DNA of 16,751 nucleotides from Thermoanaerobaculia bacterium (GCA_017883215.1 JADGOA010000036.1:1-16751); one strand, 5' to 3'; positions 1-6,667 are shown, numbered from the stretch's first letter. The notes: a model not told the origin generated them from the letters alone. Numbers and translations: made by a program.

Positions 1-220
1 CTGTCATCCCGAGCTGCCGAAGCCGCGGAGCGGCGAAGGACAGCGAGGGATCCCCCGCACTCCCGGGGTGGCGGGGGATTCCTCGCCGCGCTTCACCCCG
101 CCGGGGTTCCGCCGGCTCGGAATGACAGTGTCACTTCCGCTCCAGCGGCGCCCACGCCGTTCGCCCGCTCGGAATGACACAGGACGCGCGCCGAGTCATT
201 GGGATGACACGCGCGGAGTG
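1..220. repeat. Intergenic palindromic repeat block at left edge
   Basis: This stretch has no convincing gene. It contains several copies of a GTCATTCCGAGC / GCTCGGAATGAC motif in both orientations (about 2-13, 116-127, 167-180, 207-216). Positions 101-144 are an exact reverse complement of 16578-16621 near the right edge, and weaker similarity extends to about 180. An ORF runs through the block on the plus strand but has no family features. Confidence 0.7.
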
Positions 221-232
221 GTGGGCGTCCCC

Positions 233-1093
233 TTACATCTCGTCGAGCAGCGCATCCTTCTCGCGCCAGATCCCCTCGATCCACTGCTTGAACCTCTCCC
301 GCTCGGGTCCCGGGCGGGTGATGGCCTCATCGTAGAACTCCGGGGGCGGCTCGAGCCGGCGGCAACGAACGACGATTCGCGGAACGCGATTCGTGACGAA
401 GGCCCACAACGTGACGTCGTGGTCCGGGTAGGCGAGTGTCACGTCGAACATTCCATCGAGATGATCGCCAAGGGAAGCGAGGGCGAAGCCGATCCCGCCG
501 ATGCGGGGGCGGAGGAGGTGGCGGTAGGGGGAGGACTGGTTCTCGTGCTTCTCCCGCGTGAAGCGCGTCCCTTCGGCGAAGTTCATCACCGTGACGGGAA
601 GGTGGCGATAACGGCCGCAGGCCCGGCGCGTCGTGGCGAGATCTTCACCCCGTTTCTCGGGATGTTTCTCGAGATACTCGGACGTGTAGCGCTTCATGAA
701 CGGGAAGTCGAGCGCATCGCACGCCTGGCCGACGATGGGCCACCATTTCAGCACCTGCTTCATGAAGAACCGGACGAACGCCGAACGGTCGTGGAAGACG
801 CGGAAGATTGCGAAGATGTCCACCCACGAGATGTGGTTGCTGATGACCAGATACCGCCCGTCGAGGCGCAGTCCCTCGTTGCCGGTCACGTCCCATTCGG
901 TCGTCAGCATCCGGTCGAAGACGCGGTCATTCCTCTCAACCCAGGCGTCGGCGAGGCTGGCGAGGAAGAGCATGACCCGTGTCCGCATGCGTCCGGATGT
1001 GGCGAATTTCAGCGGCGAAAAAACGACAATGAGCAAGCCCGACCATGCGGTACTCAGCAGGACGAGAGCAATCGTTGTGAGCCCGCGAACCAT
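233..1093 (-). CDS. 1-acyl-sn-glycerol-3-phosphate acyltransferase-like protein (PlsC/YihG family)
   Basis: This is a 286-residue membrane-associated acyltransferase of the PlsC superfamily. Such enzymes transfer an acyl chain from acyl-CoA or acyl-ACP to a lysophospholipid at the inner face of the cytoplasmic membrane. A hydrophobic N-terminal segment (residues 5-30) is followed by the HX4D catalytic motif (SNHISWVD, His87 and Asp92) and the acceptor-binding FAEGTR motif at 172-177. The later segment with SPYRHLL and GGIGFAL is typical of the YihG/LCLAT1 subgroup rather than housekeeping PlsC. The frame is open to 1216, but those 41 extra codons lie in a tandem repeat. The ATG at 1093 has a GAGG just upstream and a TATTTT box 9 nt away. 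It lies downstream of the small membrane-protein gene on the same strand. The family is secure; the acyl and acceptor substrates are not known. Confidence 0.88.
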   Translation of the reverse strand: MVRGLTTIALVLLSTAWSGLLIVVFSPLKFATSGRMRTRVMLFLASLADAWVERNDRVFDRMLTTEWDVTGNEGLRLDGRYLVISNHISWVDIFAIFRVFHDRSAFVRFFMKQVLKWWPIVGQACDALDFPFMKRYTSEYLEKHPEKRGEDLATTRRACGRYRHLPVTVMNFAEGTRFTREKHENQSSPYRHLLRPRIGGIGFALASLGDHLDGMFDVTLAYPDHDVTLWAFVTNRVPRIVVRCRRLEPPPEFYDEAITRPGPERERFKQWIEGIWREKDALLDEM

Positions 1094-1102
1094 CGGGGCC
1101 TC

Positions 1103-1108
1103 AAAATA
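1103..1108 (-). promoter_or_regulatory. Putative -10 box of the acyltransferase
   Basis: TATTTT lies 9 nt upstream of the ATG at 1093, leaving almost no 5' leader. No clear -35 element is visible. A GAGG in the spacer may act as a weak ribosome-binding site. Confidence 0.35.
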
Positions 1109-1142
1109 CACTACGCGTGGCACGTACGGGCGACGCAGTCGA

Positions 1143-1231
1143 AGTGATCGGTGATCGGTGGTCAGTGACCAGCTGGAGACGCGTCGCGAGCATGGCAGCA
1201 ACTGATCACTGATCACTAATCACTGATCACT
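1143..1231. repeat. Inverted repeat built from 7-bp units (GTGATCR)
   Basis: About four 7-bp units (gtgatcg, gtgatcg, gtggtca, gtgacca) at 1143-1171 face about four inverted units (actgatc, actgatc, actaatc, actgatc) at 1201-1231 across a 29-nt spacer. The right arm overlaps the end of the upstream small membrane-protein gene and supplies its TAG stop codon (1216-1218) and last four codons. Confidence 0.75.
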
Positions 1232-1461
1232 ATTCGCATCCCACCGACGGCTGCGGCTGCGGCAAAAAACGCAAACACGGCCGCCCGCCAGTCCAGCTCA
1301 CCGACGCCGCCGAAGTCGAGGGCTGTGGCGACCAGGCCGGCCAGGGCGGCTGCCGCGGCGGCTGCGGTCACTTCCGCGAGCGGCGCACGCCGGCGGATCG
1401 GAACGATCCTCGCGACGGCAAAAGCAACGAGACCGCAGGCCACCCAAAGCACCACTCCCAT
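1216..1461 (-). CDS. Small integral membrane protein, function unknown
   Basis: This is an 81-residue, very hydrophobic protein with about three predicted transmembrane segments (roughly residues 2-18, 29-48 and 58-77), separated by a basic PIRRR loop and a short acidic/tryptophan loop. Size and layout recall the GlsB/YeaQ transglycosylase-associated family, but the glycine signatures of that family are not clear, so I leave it unnamed. Its last residues (VISD and stop) come from a 7-bp tandem repeat, so the native C-terminus may have been altered. The ATG has GATAAT exactly 6 nt upstream and no Shine-Dalgarno sequence, which fits a leaderless transcript. It is divergent from the response regulator, with 67 bp between the starts. 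Confidence 0.6.
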   Translation of the reverse strand: MGVVLWVACGLVAFAVARIVPIRRRAPLAEVTAAAAAAALAGLVATALDFGGVGELDWRAAVFAFFAAAAAVGGMRIVISD

Positions 1462-1467
1462 CGCCCC

Positions 1468-1473
1468 ATTATC
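1468..1473 (-). promoter_or_regulatory. Putative -10 box, leaderless start
   Basis: GATAAT lies 6 nt before the ATG at 1461. With normal -10 to start-site geometry, transcription would begin at or next to the A of the ATG. Confidence 0.45.
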
Positions 1474-1486
1474 GTGGCTCAGCAGT

Positions 1487-1492
1487 TAGCAT
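1487..1492 (+). promoter_or_regulatory. Putative -10 box of the response regulator
   Basis: TAGCAT lies 36 nt upstream of the ATG at 1529. It would give a leader of about 30 nt carrying the AGGAGA ribosome-binding site at 1517-1522. This gene therefore follows the conventional leadered layout. Confidence 0.35.
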
Positions 1493-1528
1493 GAAAATCG
1501 CATTGGGGAGGGACGCAGGAGATCGATC

Positions 1529-1954
1529 ATGCTCGAACAGGTACATTCCGATCCGGGGATCAACAAGATTCTGGCGATCGAAGACGACCCGGAGGTACTT
1601 GCGCTGTACAAGTCGTACCTTCAGAGGCGCGGATACCGCGTGTTATCGGCTTCCGGCGCGCTCGAAGGGATGAATCTGCTGCAGAGCAACCCAGACACCC
1701 GCCTCATCCTCCTCGATCTGAACCTGCCGGGGATGAGCGGCGAAGAATGGATCGCCTGGTATCTGGCTCAGGGGAAGCAGACGCCCGTCGTGGTCGCCTC
1801 GGGAAAGGGCGACATCCTGACGATCACCAAGGGAAACAACATGACGGCGGCGCTGACCAAACCGTTTCACATGGAAGAGCTTCAGGAACTGATCGAGGTT
1901 CTCCTTGCCGACGACTGGCACGATCAGGTGAGCGTCGACGAGAAGCTGCATTGA
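1529..1954 (+). CDS. Stand-alone response regulator receiver (REC) domain protein
   Basis: This 141-residue protein is almost entirely one CheY-like receiver domain. The acidic pocket is Glu18-Asp19-Asp20, the phosphoacceptor is Asp63 in LILLDLNLPGMSG, the switch position is Ser91 (Thr or Ser in the family), and the conserved lysine is Lys111 in LTKPF. No output domain follows; the last 20 residues are acidic and polar. It probably receives phosphate from a histidine kinase encoded elsewhere and acts by protein-protein contact, like CheY or Spo0F. The ATG at 1529 is supported by AGGAGA six nt upstream. An alternative start at 1491 in another frame encodes nothing recognisable. No kinase is adjacent, so the pathway cannot be inferred. 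Confidence 0.9.
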   Translation: MLEQVHSDPGINKILAIEDDPEVLALYKSYLQRRGYRVLSASGALEGMNLLQSNPDTRLILLDLNLPGMSGEEWIAWYLAQGKQTPVVVASGKGDILTITKGNNMTAALTKPFHMEELQELIEVLLADDWHDQVSVDEKLH

Positions 1955-1956
1955 CG

Positions 1957-2026
1957 GAGTCCTGAGTCCTGAGTGAGGGCGCGCAGTCGGGAACCGAGAT
2001 AGTAGCCTTCTCAGGACTCAGGACTC
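1957..2026. repeat. Inverted repeat of 7-bp GAGTCCT units between convergent genes
   Basis: The 17-nt arm at 1957-1973 (gagtcctgagtcctgag) is an exact reverse complement of 2010-2026, with a 36-nt loop. It starts two bases after the response-regulator stop codon and runs into the ferredoxin gene, where it provides the TGA stop and last two codons. It could act as a bidirectional terminator, although there is no T-run next to either arm. Confidence 0.75.
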
Positions 2027-2266
2027 GGTCTCCGTCTCCCCATCGTTTCCGATCGCCTCGACCGGGCAGTTATCCATCGCGTCTTTGCAGAGCGCTTCTT
2101 CTTCCGGCGTTTCCGCTTGCTTGAAAACGTACGAGAAACCTTCCTCGTCATTGCGCTGGAAATTCGCAGGAGCGGTCTCGCGGCACAGATCACAATCGAT
2201 GCACTGCGTGTCGACGTAGAAACGGCCGGCGGGCTGTCCGGGAACCTTGTCGTTGGGGTCTGCCAT
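2018..2266 (-). CDS. Single-cluster 4Fe-4S ferredoxin
   Basis: This 82-residue acidic ferredoxin is a small cytoplasmic electron carrier. Cluster ligands are visible as Cys22, Cys25 and Cys28 in CIDCDLC and Cys67 in NCPVEAI. There is one such set, so a single [4Fe-4S] cluster is expected. Cys60 is an extra cysteine of the kind that can form a disulfide in monocluster ferredoxins. The frame is open upstream to 2491, but the ATG at 2266 (MADPNDK) is where similarity to ferredoxins begins, and the upstream codons lie over the divergent SIMPL gene. The Shine-Dalgarno sequence is weak. The final Glu-Ser and the stop lie in a 7-bp repeat. No partner oxidoreductase is adjacent, so its redox partner is unknown. 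Confidence 0.88.
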   Translation of the reverse strand: MADPNDKVPGQPAGRFYVDTQCIDCDLCRETAPANFQRNDEEGFSYVFKQAETPEEEALCKDAMDNCPVEAIGNDGETETES

Positions 2267-2352
2267 CAGTTGGTGAGCTTCGAGGACCCGCGGCGGGGAG
2301 GGCGCGAGAGCGCGCATTCTACGGGTTCGAATTACACTCGGCAAATACGAAC

Positions 2353-2359
2353 AAGGAGG
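2353..2359 (+). promoter_or_regulatory. Strong Shine-Dalgarno sequence of the SIMPL gene
   Basis: AAGGAGG ends 4 nt before the ATG at 2364. It fixes that start and is the best ribosome-binding site in the window, in contrast to the many genes here without one. Confidence 0.7.
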
Positions 2360-2363
2360 CAGT

Positions 2364-3080
2364 ATGAAGACATTTCTCTCGGCTTTTCTCATGGTTGCGG
2401 CGACCGCCACATACGCGCAATCGCCGGCGCCCTCACCGCTGTTCGCGCCACCGGCCGAAACGGTGAGCGTGACGGGGTTGGGCCGCACCACGCTAACACC
2501 CGATCGCTACACCTTCAGCGTCGGGGTCCAGACCATTGCCCCGACCGTCGATGCGGCCGTGACCGAGAACAACCAGCGCGTCGCGAGCGTGCTCGCCGCA
2601 CTGAAGAGAGCCGGCGCGGACGAAAAGGAGATCCGCACTTCGAATTTCTCCATCTACCCGCAGCAGGTCTACGAGCAGGGGCAATCGCCGCGCATTACCG
2701 GCTATCAGGTGAGCAACAACATCACGGTCACGCGCGACAAGGTCACGGACGCCGGCAAACTCCTGCAAGTCGCGGTGACCGCCGGCGTGAACGTCTCATC
2801 GGGCCTGCAGTTTCTGGTCTCCGATCCGACTCGCGGCCGCGATCAAGGTCTCAAGGCAGCGGTCGACGACGCCCGCAGCAAGGCATCCCTCCTGGCGCAG
2901 GCTGCCGGCCGCACCCTGGGGCGCGCCCTCACGATCGCTGAAGGTTCCGCCCCGGTGCCGCCGCCCCGACCATACGGCCTGCAGATGACGATGGCGAAAG
3001 CCGATACGGCTGAAGTACCGGTTGAGGCCGGCACTCAGGAGATGACCTACACAGTTTCGATTGTGTATGAGCTGCGCTGA
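2364..3080 (+). CDS. SIMPL (DUF541) domain periplasmic protein
   Basis: This 238-residue exported protein has a Sec signal peptide (MKTFLSAFLMVAATATYA, likely cut before Gln19) and a proline-rich linker. The SIMPL/DUF541 domain fills the rest: VSVTGLGRTTLTPDRYTFSV near residue 34, then the A-x-x-N-N helix, KEIRTSNFSIYPQ, and a closing YTVSIVYELR strand. Family members such as E. coli YggE are periplasmic or envelope proteins linked to stress tolerance; no enzymatic activity is established. The strong ribosome-binding site AAGGAGG decides the start. It is divergent from the ferredoxin with 97 bp between. It seems monocistronic, since a repeat element follows it. Confidence 0.9.
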   Translation: MKTFLSAFLMVAATATYAQSPAPSPLFAPPAETVSVTGLGRTTLTPDRYTFSVGVQTIAPTVDAAVTENNQRVASVLAALKRAGADEKEIRTSNFSIYPQQVYEQGQSPRITGYQVSNNITVTRDKVTDAGKLLQVAVTAGVNVSSGLQFLVSDPTRGRDQGLKAAVDDARSKASLLAQAAGRTLGRALTIAEGSAPVPPPRPYGLQMTMAKADTAEVPVEAGTQEMTYTVSIVYELR

Positions 3081-3112
3081 GTCATTCCCTTCACGCCTGT
3101 CCCTTTTTGTTT

Positions 3113-3259
3113 GGAGTGCGGGCGTCCTCGCCCGCCGCGATCGGGCGTCCCGCGCCCGATCGCTCTTCAGCGAGGAAGCGAGTTTGGCTCGGAGGCAGGA
3201 CGCAGGTAGGCCGCCGGGCGAGGACGCCCGGCGGCTGCGGACGAGGACGTCCGCACTCC
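3113..3259. mobile_element. MITE-like inverted-repeat element (147 bp)
   Basis: The ends are 15-nt terminal inverted repeats with one mismatch (ggagtgcgggcgtcc at 3113-3127 against ggacgtccgcactcc at 3245-3259). Inside are two perfect hairpins: an 11-bp stem at 3137-3147/3153-3163 and a 10-bp stem at 3211-3220/3225-3234. ORFs crossing it show no protein family. The same terminal motif recurs as a hairpin at 6637-6667. No transposase is present, so any movement would need one supplied in trans. Confidence 0.6.
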
Positions 3260-3268
3260 ACTGGCTGC

Positions 3269-3274
3269 TATCAT
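3269..3274 (+). promoter_or_regulatory. Putative -10 box, leaderless start of the GNAT gene
   Basis: TATCAT lies 7 nt before the GTG at 3282, and no Shine-Dalgarno sequence lies between. The box falls 10 nt beyond the end of the 3113-3259 repeat, so any -35 contact would be inside the repeat. Confidence 0.45.
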
Positions 3275-3281
3275 CACTTCA

Positions 3282-3728
3282 GTGCTCGAAGATCTGACGA
3301 TCAGGCCCGCCACGGAGGCGGACGTGGAAGAAATCAAGCTTCTCCTCGTCGAGTCGGGGCTTCCGACGGCTGGCGTGGACGAGCACTGGAAGACCTTCGT
3401 CGTCGCGCTCGATGGCGCGCAGATGGTCGGTTGTGGGGGAGTCGAGGCGTATCCGACAGCCGCCCTGGTGCGCTCGGTCGCAGTCGCCGACATCTACCAG
3501 GGCGGAGGCGTGGGGCGGCGGATCGTGCGGGAATTGCTCGACCGGATGGCTTCGCGCGGAGTCCGTGAGTTCTACCTCCTGACTGAAACCGCCGAGGCCT
3601 TTTTCCGGAATCGCGGCTTCAAGAAGATCGATCGTGACCAGGTCAATCCCCAGCTGCTGGCCTCGCGCGAGTTTCAGGATGCCTGTCCGAAGAGCGCCAC
3701 GTGCATGCGGCTGGTGATGCTGACGTGA
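3282..3728 (+). CDS. ArsN2-like GNAT family N-acetyltransferase
   Basis: This 148-residue single-domain GNAT enzyme would transfer acetyl from acetyl-CoA to an amine. It starts LTIRPATEADVEEI and carries the acetyl-CoA pyrophosphate-binding loop at residues 73-80 (QGGGVGRR). The later LLTETAEAFFRNRGF segment and the C-terminal REFQDACPKSATCM with Cys135 and Cys141 are the signature of the ArsN2 group, annotated as arsenic-resistance acetyltransferases. The start is GTG, chosen because it precedes the domain and has TATCAT 7 nt upstream. No arsenic gene (arsR, arsB/acr3, arsC, arsM) is nearby, so an arsenic role is inferred from family membership only. An 8-bp tandem repeat begins six bases after the stop. 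Confidence 0.82.
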   Translation: MLEDLTIRPATEADVEEIKLLLVESGLPTAGVDEHWKTFVVALDGAQMVGCGGVEAYPTAALVRSVAVADIYQGGGVGRRIVRELLDRMASRGVREFYLLTETAEAFFRNRGFKKIDRDQVNPQLLASREFQDACPKSATCMRLVMLT

Positions 3729-3733
3729 ACCTG

Positions 3734-3765
3734 GTCACGAGGTCGCGAGGTTGCGGGGTCACGAG
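3734..3765. repeat. Tandem 8-bp repeat, 4 units (GTCACGAG type)
   Basis: Four consecutive 8-bp units read gtcacgag, gtcgcgag, gttgcggg, gtcacgag, starting six bases after the stop of the acetyltransferase gene. The same unit occurs seven times after the der gene (9864-9919). Confidence 0.75.
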
Positions 3766-3786
3766 GCGGGCGGTTGCAAGAATCTC

Positions 3787-4002
3787 GCACCGCGGAGCGG
3801 TGCCAGAGGGTAGCCGGCGGTCGCCGCCAGGCGACCGCCGGCGTGCAGACTTCGATCCGCGTGCACCCCGGAGGGGTGCCAGAACAGCGGGAGACGGCGG
3901 TTTCTGGCACCCCTCCGGGGTGCATGAACTCCGGAGCGATTTGCATCCGGCGGTGTCGCTGCGCTCCACCGCCGGCTACCGTCTAGCACGCCTCCGGCGT
4001 GC
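3787..4002. mobile_element. Large imperfect palindromic repeat element (216 bp)
   Basis: The two halves (3787-3884 and 3902-4002) are imperfect inverted copies. The central arms 3862-3884 and 3902-3924 are an exact 23-bp inverted repeat around a 17-nt loop. Each half contains smaller hairpins: GCACCGC/GCGGTGC (3787-3803), a 13-bp stem (3813-3825/3830-3842), GCACCCC/GGGGTGC (3863-3879 and inverted at 3907-3921), 3947-3955/3967-3975, and GCACGCC/GGCGTGC (3986-4002). No ORF here has family features. It resembles a MITE- or REP-type composite. Confidence 0.65.
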
Positions 4003-4055
4003 ACCGCGTCGAAGAAATCTTCGCCTGCCGCACACAAGCCAAATGTTGCTAGTAG

Positions 4056-4133
4056 TACAGAGGACACGGAGAACTTAGCGGAGCAGAGAGATCTTCGGTC
4101 GTTCCTCTGTGCCCTCTGTGCCTCTGTGGTGAA
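4056..4133. repeat. Inverted repeat with CAGAGGNCACAGAGG-type arms
   Basis: The left part (cagaggacacggagaa, from 4058) and the right part (cctctgtgccctctgtgcctctg, about 4104-4127) are related inverted sequences made of short CAGAG(G)CA units, with a middle that reads agcggagcagagagatcttcgg. It sits between the 3' end of manC (4173) and the palindromic element. I recall similar strings between genes in many GC-rich environmental genomes. Nothing here looks coding. Confidence 0.6.
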
Positions 4134-4172
4134 CAGCATGACGCGAGTCGAAGTGCGTCGTGCCGGCCCCGC

Positions 4173-5156
4173 TTACTTGGTCAATGTCTTGACCACGTCC
4201 GACAGCAGCTCCGGCTGGGCCAGGTCCAGCACCAGGATTCCTTCGGGCGATTCGACGATGGCGACGTTCTTCACGCCGATCGCGACCACCCGCCGCCCCG
4301 ATTCGCTCTGCGCGAAGACGCCGGCAGCATCCCGCGTGTGCAGCTCGGCGTTGCCGCGTCCGGCCAGCTTCGCCACCGCCGCCCAGGTTCCGACATCCGA
4401 CCATCCGAAATCGCCCGGCACCGTCACCACGTGATGCGCCTTTTCCATCAGCGCGTAATCGATCGAGATCGACGGTGCGTCGGAATATCGCTCCCGTGTG
4501 ACGCGCGCGACCTCCGGTGCCGCGCGCTCGAGCTCCGAACGGAACACGCTCGCACGCCAGACGAAGATCCCGCCGTTCCAGGCGTAGTTTCCGGCGCTCA
4601 AAAACTCCGCGGCCCTCTCGCGGGTGGGCTTCTCCTTGAACTGCCGGAGCGCGACCACCCCCGGCGCGACTTCCTCTCCGAGCTCGAGGTAACCATAGCC
4701 CGTGTTCGGCTCCGTCGGCGTCAGGCCGATGGTGACGAGCGACGGCGTCGATTCGGCGTAGGCATAGGCTCGATCGAGCACGCGCCGGAACTCCGGCTCG
4801 TCCTCGATGAAATGATCGGCAGGCAGGCAGGCGATGGCCGCCTGGCTGCCTTGCCGCGATTCGATCTCGAAGCAGCTGAACGCGATGGCAGGGGCCGTGT
4901 TGCGGCGGTCCGGCTCGGCGATGATGTTCCCGGGGAGGAGATCGGGGAGCTCATGGAGGCATTTCTGGCGATAGCGCTCGTTCGTCGAGACGTAGATCGC
5001 CTCTGCCGGGATCATCGCGGCGACGCGATTCCACGTCTTCCGGAGAAGCGATTCACCTCCGAAAAGACGCAGGAACTGCTTCGGATTTTCGTCGGAGCTG
5101 AGCGGCCACAGCCGGGTGCCGGCGCCGCCGGCGAGAAGCAGCGCTGTGCGGTTCAT
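4173..5156 (-). CDS. manC: Mannose-1-phosphate guanylyltransferase
   Basis: This 327-residue cytoplasmic nucleotidyltransferase makes GDP-mannose from GTP and mannose 1-phosphate. Visible signatures are [11 protein letters not shown] (residues 10-20) for nucleotide binding with NPKQF just after it, PADH (112-115), NTGYGYL (151-157), FKEKP (173-177) for sugar phosphate, NGGIF (194-198) and [11 protein letters not shown] (248-258). It has only the guanylyltransferase part; the C-terminal cupin isomerase of long ManC/AlgA enzymes is absent, so mannose 6-phosphate isomerisation must come from elsewhere. The ATG at 5156 overlaps the upstream glycosyltransferase stop in ATGA, implying translational coupling. 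The frame is open further upstream, but those residues lie over the neighbour's coding end. GDP-mannose is a likely donor for that neighbour. Confidence 0.93.
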   Translation of the reverse strand: MNRTALLLAGGAGTRLWPLSSDENPKQFLRLFGGESLLRKTWNRVAAMIPAEAIYVSTNERYRQKCLHELPDLLPGNIIAEPDRRNTAPAIAFSCFEIESRQGSQAAIACLPADHFIEDEPEFRRVLDRAYAYAESTPSLVTIGLTPTEPNTGYGYLELGEEVAPGVVALRQFKEKPTRERAAEFLSAGNYAWNGGIFVWRASVFRSELERAAPEVARVTRERYSDAPSISIDYALMEKAHHVVTVPGDFGWSDVGTWAAVAKLAGRGNAELHTRDAAGVFAQSESGRRVVAIGVKNVAIVESPEGILVLDLAQPELLSDVVKTLTK

Positions 5157-6619
5157 TGCGCCTCCACCGTGACCAGCGGCGCCGCATCCGTAGCCGGTGA
5201 CGTGGCCGCTTTCTTCCGACCGACGGCGATCAGGCTCAATCCGCTCGACGGCCGGCTGCCTTCCAGCGACTTGAACAGCGGCACCAGGCGGTCGAAGAGT
5301 TTCGATTGCGCCGAGGGAAGACCGCGCCGGTGGAACAGGCGCGAATTCAGCCACCAGGCGAGCTTCGCTGCTCGATTCTGGAACGACACTTCTTCGACCT
5401 CGAATCCAGCCTGCTGCAGCTTTTCGACGAGCTCTTCACGCTCGTAGCGCCGCAGATGGCCGACCGCTCGATCCAGTGCGCCGAACAGAGCTTTCCCGGC
5501 AGGGACGAACACCACGACGCGTCCGCCGGGCTGCAGGATCGCGTGCGCGCGCCGGAGGGCGGCGACGTCATCGCCAGTGTGCTCGAGGACGTTGATGCAG
5601 GTGATCGTGTCGAAGCCGTAGTGCGCCATGTCGAGCACCGCGTCCGAATCGAGGTCGACCCGGTCGACCACGATCCCCGGCGTCCGGCGGAAGCGATTGC
5701 GGAGCCGGTCGACGTAGGGAGTCTCCTTGTCCGTAGCCACGACGAGCTCCCGTCCGTAGAGGAATCGCGTCATCGTTCCGGATCCCGCTCCCACCTCGAG
5801 CACGCGCTGACCGACGTGCGGCTGCAGGCGCTCCCAGATCCACTTGTTGTAGCGCTGGAGCGAGTCCAGCCGGCGCAGGGTCTTGTACGTAGACGGCTCG
5901 CTTCCCGGGTCGGTGAAGAGGCCGTACTTGAGGATCGTCCAGATGGCGCTGACGCCGTCCTTCCAGTTGATCTTCTTCCCTTCCCAGTAGTCGCGGCCGT
6001 AGTACGAGATCGGCACTTCGTAGATGCGATAGCCGCGGCGCGCGAGCTTGGCTGTGATCTCCGGCTCGATGCCGAAACGGTTCGAGCGGAGGGTGATGGA
6101 CTGGATGACCTCGCGCCGGAAAACCTTGTAGCAGGTCTCCATGTCAGTGAGATCGAGGTTGGTGGTGGCGTTCGACAGGAAGGTCAGAAAGTTGTTGCCG
6201 AGGCGGTGCCAGTACAGCATCACGCGCCGGGGATAGCCTTCGAAACGGGAGCCGAAGACGACGTCCGCGTGCCCGTCCACGATCGGCTGGATGAGCTTCG
6301 GATACTCCTCGGGGTCGTATTCGAGGTCGGCATCCTGGATCAGCACGATCTGGCCGCGCGCTTCGGCAATGCCGCGGCGGATGGCGGCACCCTTTCCCTG
6401 GTTGACGGGCTGCAGGATGTGGCGGATCTCGGGCCACTGCTGTGCGAGAACAGCGACGACGTCGCGCGACCCGTCTGTGGAGCGGTCGTCGATGACCACG
6501 ATCTCCTTCTCGATCGGCACTTCGCGGACGCGGCGCAGCAATTCCGCAACGGTCGCCCGCTCGTTGTAGCAGGGGATGATCACGGAAAGCAGCGGCGCCT
6601 TCAGGTTGGCGTCGGGCAT
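5153..6619 (-). CDS. Bifunctional glycosyltransferase family 2 / class I SAM methyltransferase
   Basis: This 488-residue protein joins two enzymes. Residues 10-230 form a GT-A fold family 2 glycosyltransferase close to dolichyl/polyprenyl-phosphate mannosyltransferases: [10 protein letters not shown] at 11-20, [11 protein letters not shown] at 41-51, [11 protein letters not shown] at 73-83, and the metal-binding QDADLEYDP with Asp96 and Asp98. Residues 250-465 form a Rossmann methyltransferase with SAM motif [10 protein letters not shown] (273-281), acidic Asp297 in [15 protein letters not shown] (342-351), [12 protein letters not shown] (362-373) and [10 protein letters not shown]. No membrane helices are obvious. 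The start at 6619 ([11 protein letters not shown]) has TACAAT 8 nt upstream; the longer ORF start lies in a hairpin repeat. It overlaps manC by 4 bp. The activities are clear from motifs; the acceptor and methylated substrate are unknown, and a lipid-linked sugar pathway is my inference. Confidence 0.92.
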   Translation of the reverse strand: MPDANLKAPLLSVIIPCYNERATVAELLRRVREVPIEKEIVVIDDRSTDGSRDVVAVLAQQWPEIRHILQPVNQGKGAAIRRGIAEARGQIVLIQDADLEYDPEEYPKLIQPIVDGHADVVFGSRFEGYPRRVMLYWHRLGNNFLTFLSNATTNLDLTDMETCYKVFRREVIQSITLRSNRFGIEPEITAKLARRGYRIYEVPISYYGRDYWEGKKINWKDGVSAIWTILKYGLFTDPGSEPSTYKTLRRLDSLQRYNKWIWERLQPHVGQRVLEVGAGSGTMTRFLYGRELVVATDKETPYVDRLRNRFRRTPGIVVDRVDLDSDAVLDMAHYGFDTITCINVLEHTGDDVAALRRAHAILQPGGRVVVFVPAGKALFGALDRAVGHLRRYEREELVEKLQQAGFEVEEVSFQNRAAKLAWWLNSRLFHRRGLPSAQSKLFDRLVPLFKSLEGSRPSSGLSLIAVGRKKAATSPATDAAPLVTVEAQ

Positions 6620-6627
6620 GGTCGCGT

Positions 6628-6633
6628 ATTGTA
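6628..6633 (-). promoter_or_regulatory. Putative -10 box, leaderless start of the GT2-methyltransferase operon
   Basis: TACAAT lies 8 nt before the ATG at 6619, with no Shine-Dalgarno sequence. The expected -35 position falls inside the hairpin at 6637-6667. Confidence 0.5.
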
Positions 6634-6636
6634 GCG

Positions 6637-6667
6637 AAGGAGTGCGGGCGAGACGCCCGCACTCCTT
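6637..6667. repeat. Perfect 14-bp hairpin between divergent promoters
   Basis: Arms 6637-6650 (aaggagtgcgggcg) and 6654-6667 are exact reverse complements around a 3-nt loop (aga). The arm shares ggagtgcgggcg with the ends of the 147-bp element at 3113-3259. It sits between the opposed -10 boxes at 6628-6633 and 6693-6698, so it could affect both genes. Confidence 0.8.

Noticed and set aside
68..1147. 359-codon plus-strand ORF over the acyltransferase
   Set aside because: It starts in the left-edge repeat and runs antisense to a gene with HX4D and EGTR motifs. It has no recognisable domain.
2267..2491. N-terminal extension of the ferredoxin
   Set aside because: The extra 75 residues lie over the divergent promoter region and the SIMPL signal-peptide region. 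Ferredoxin similarity starts at the ATG at 2266.
5157..5354. 66-residue N-terminal extension of ManC
   Set aside because: It overlaps the coding end of the fused methyltransferase in another frame. The family N-terminus ([16 protein letters not shown]) begins right after the ATG at 5156.
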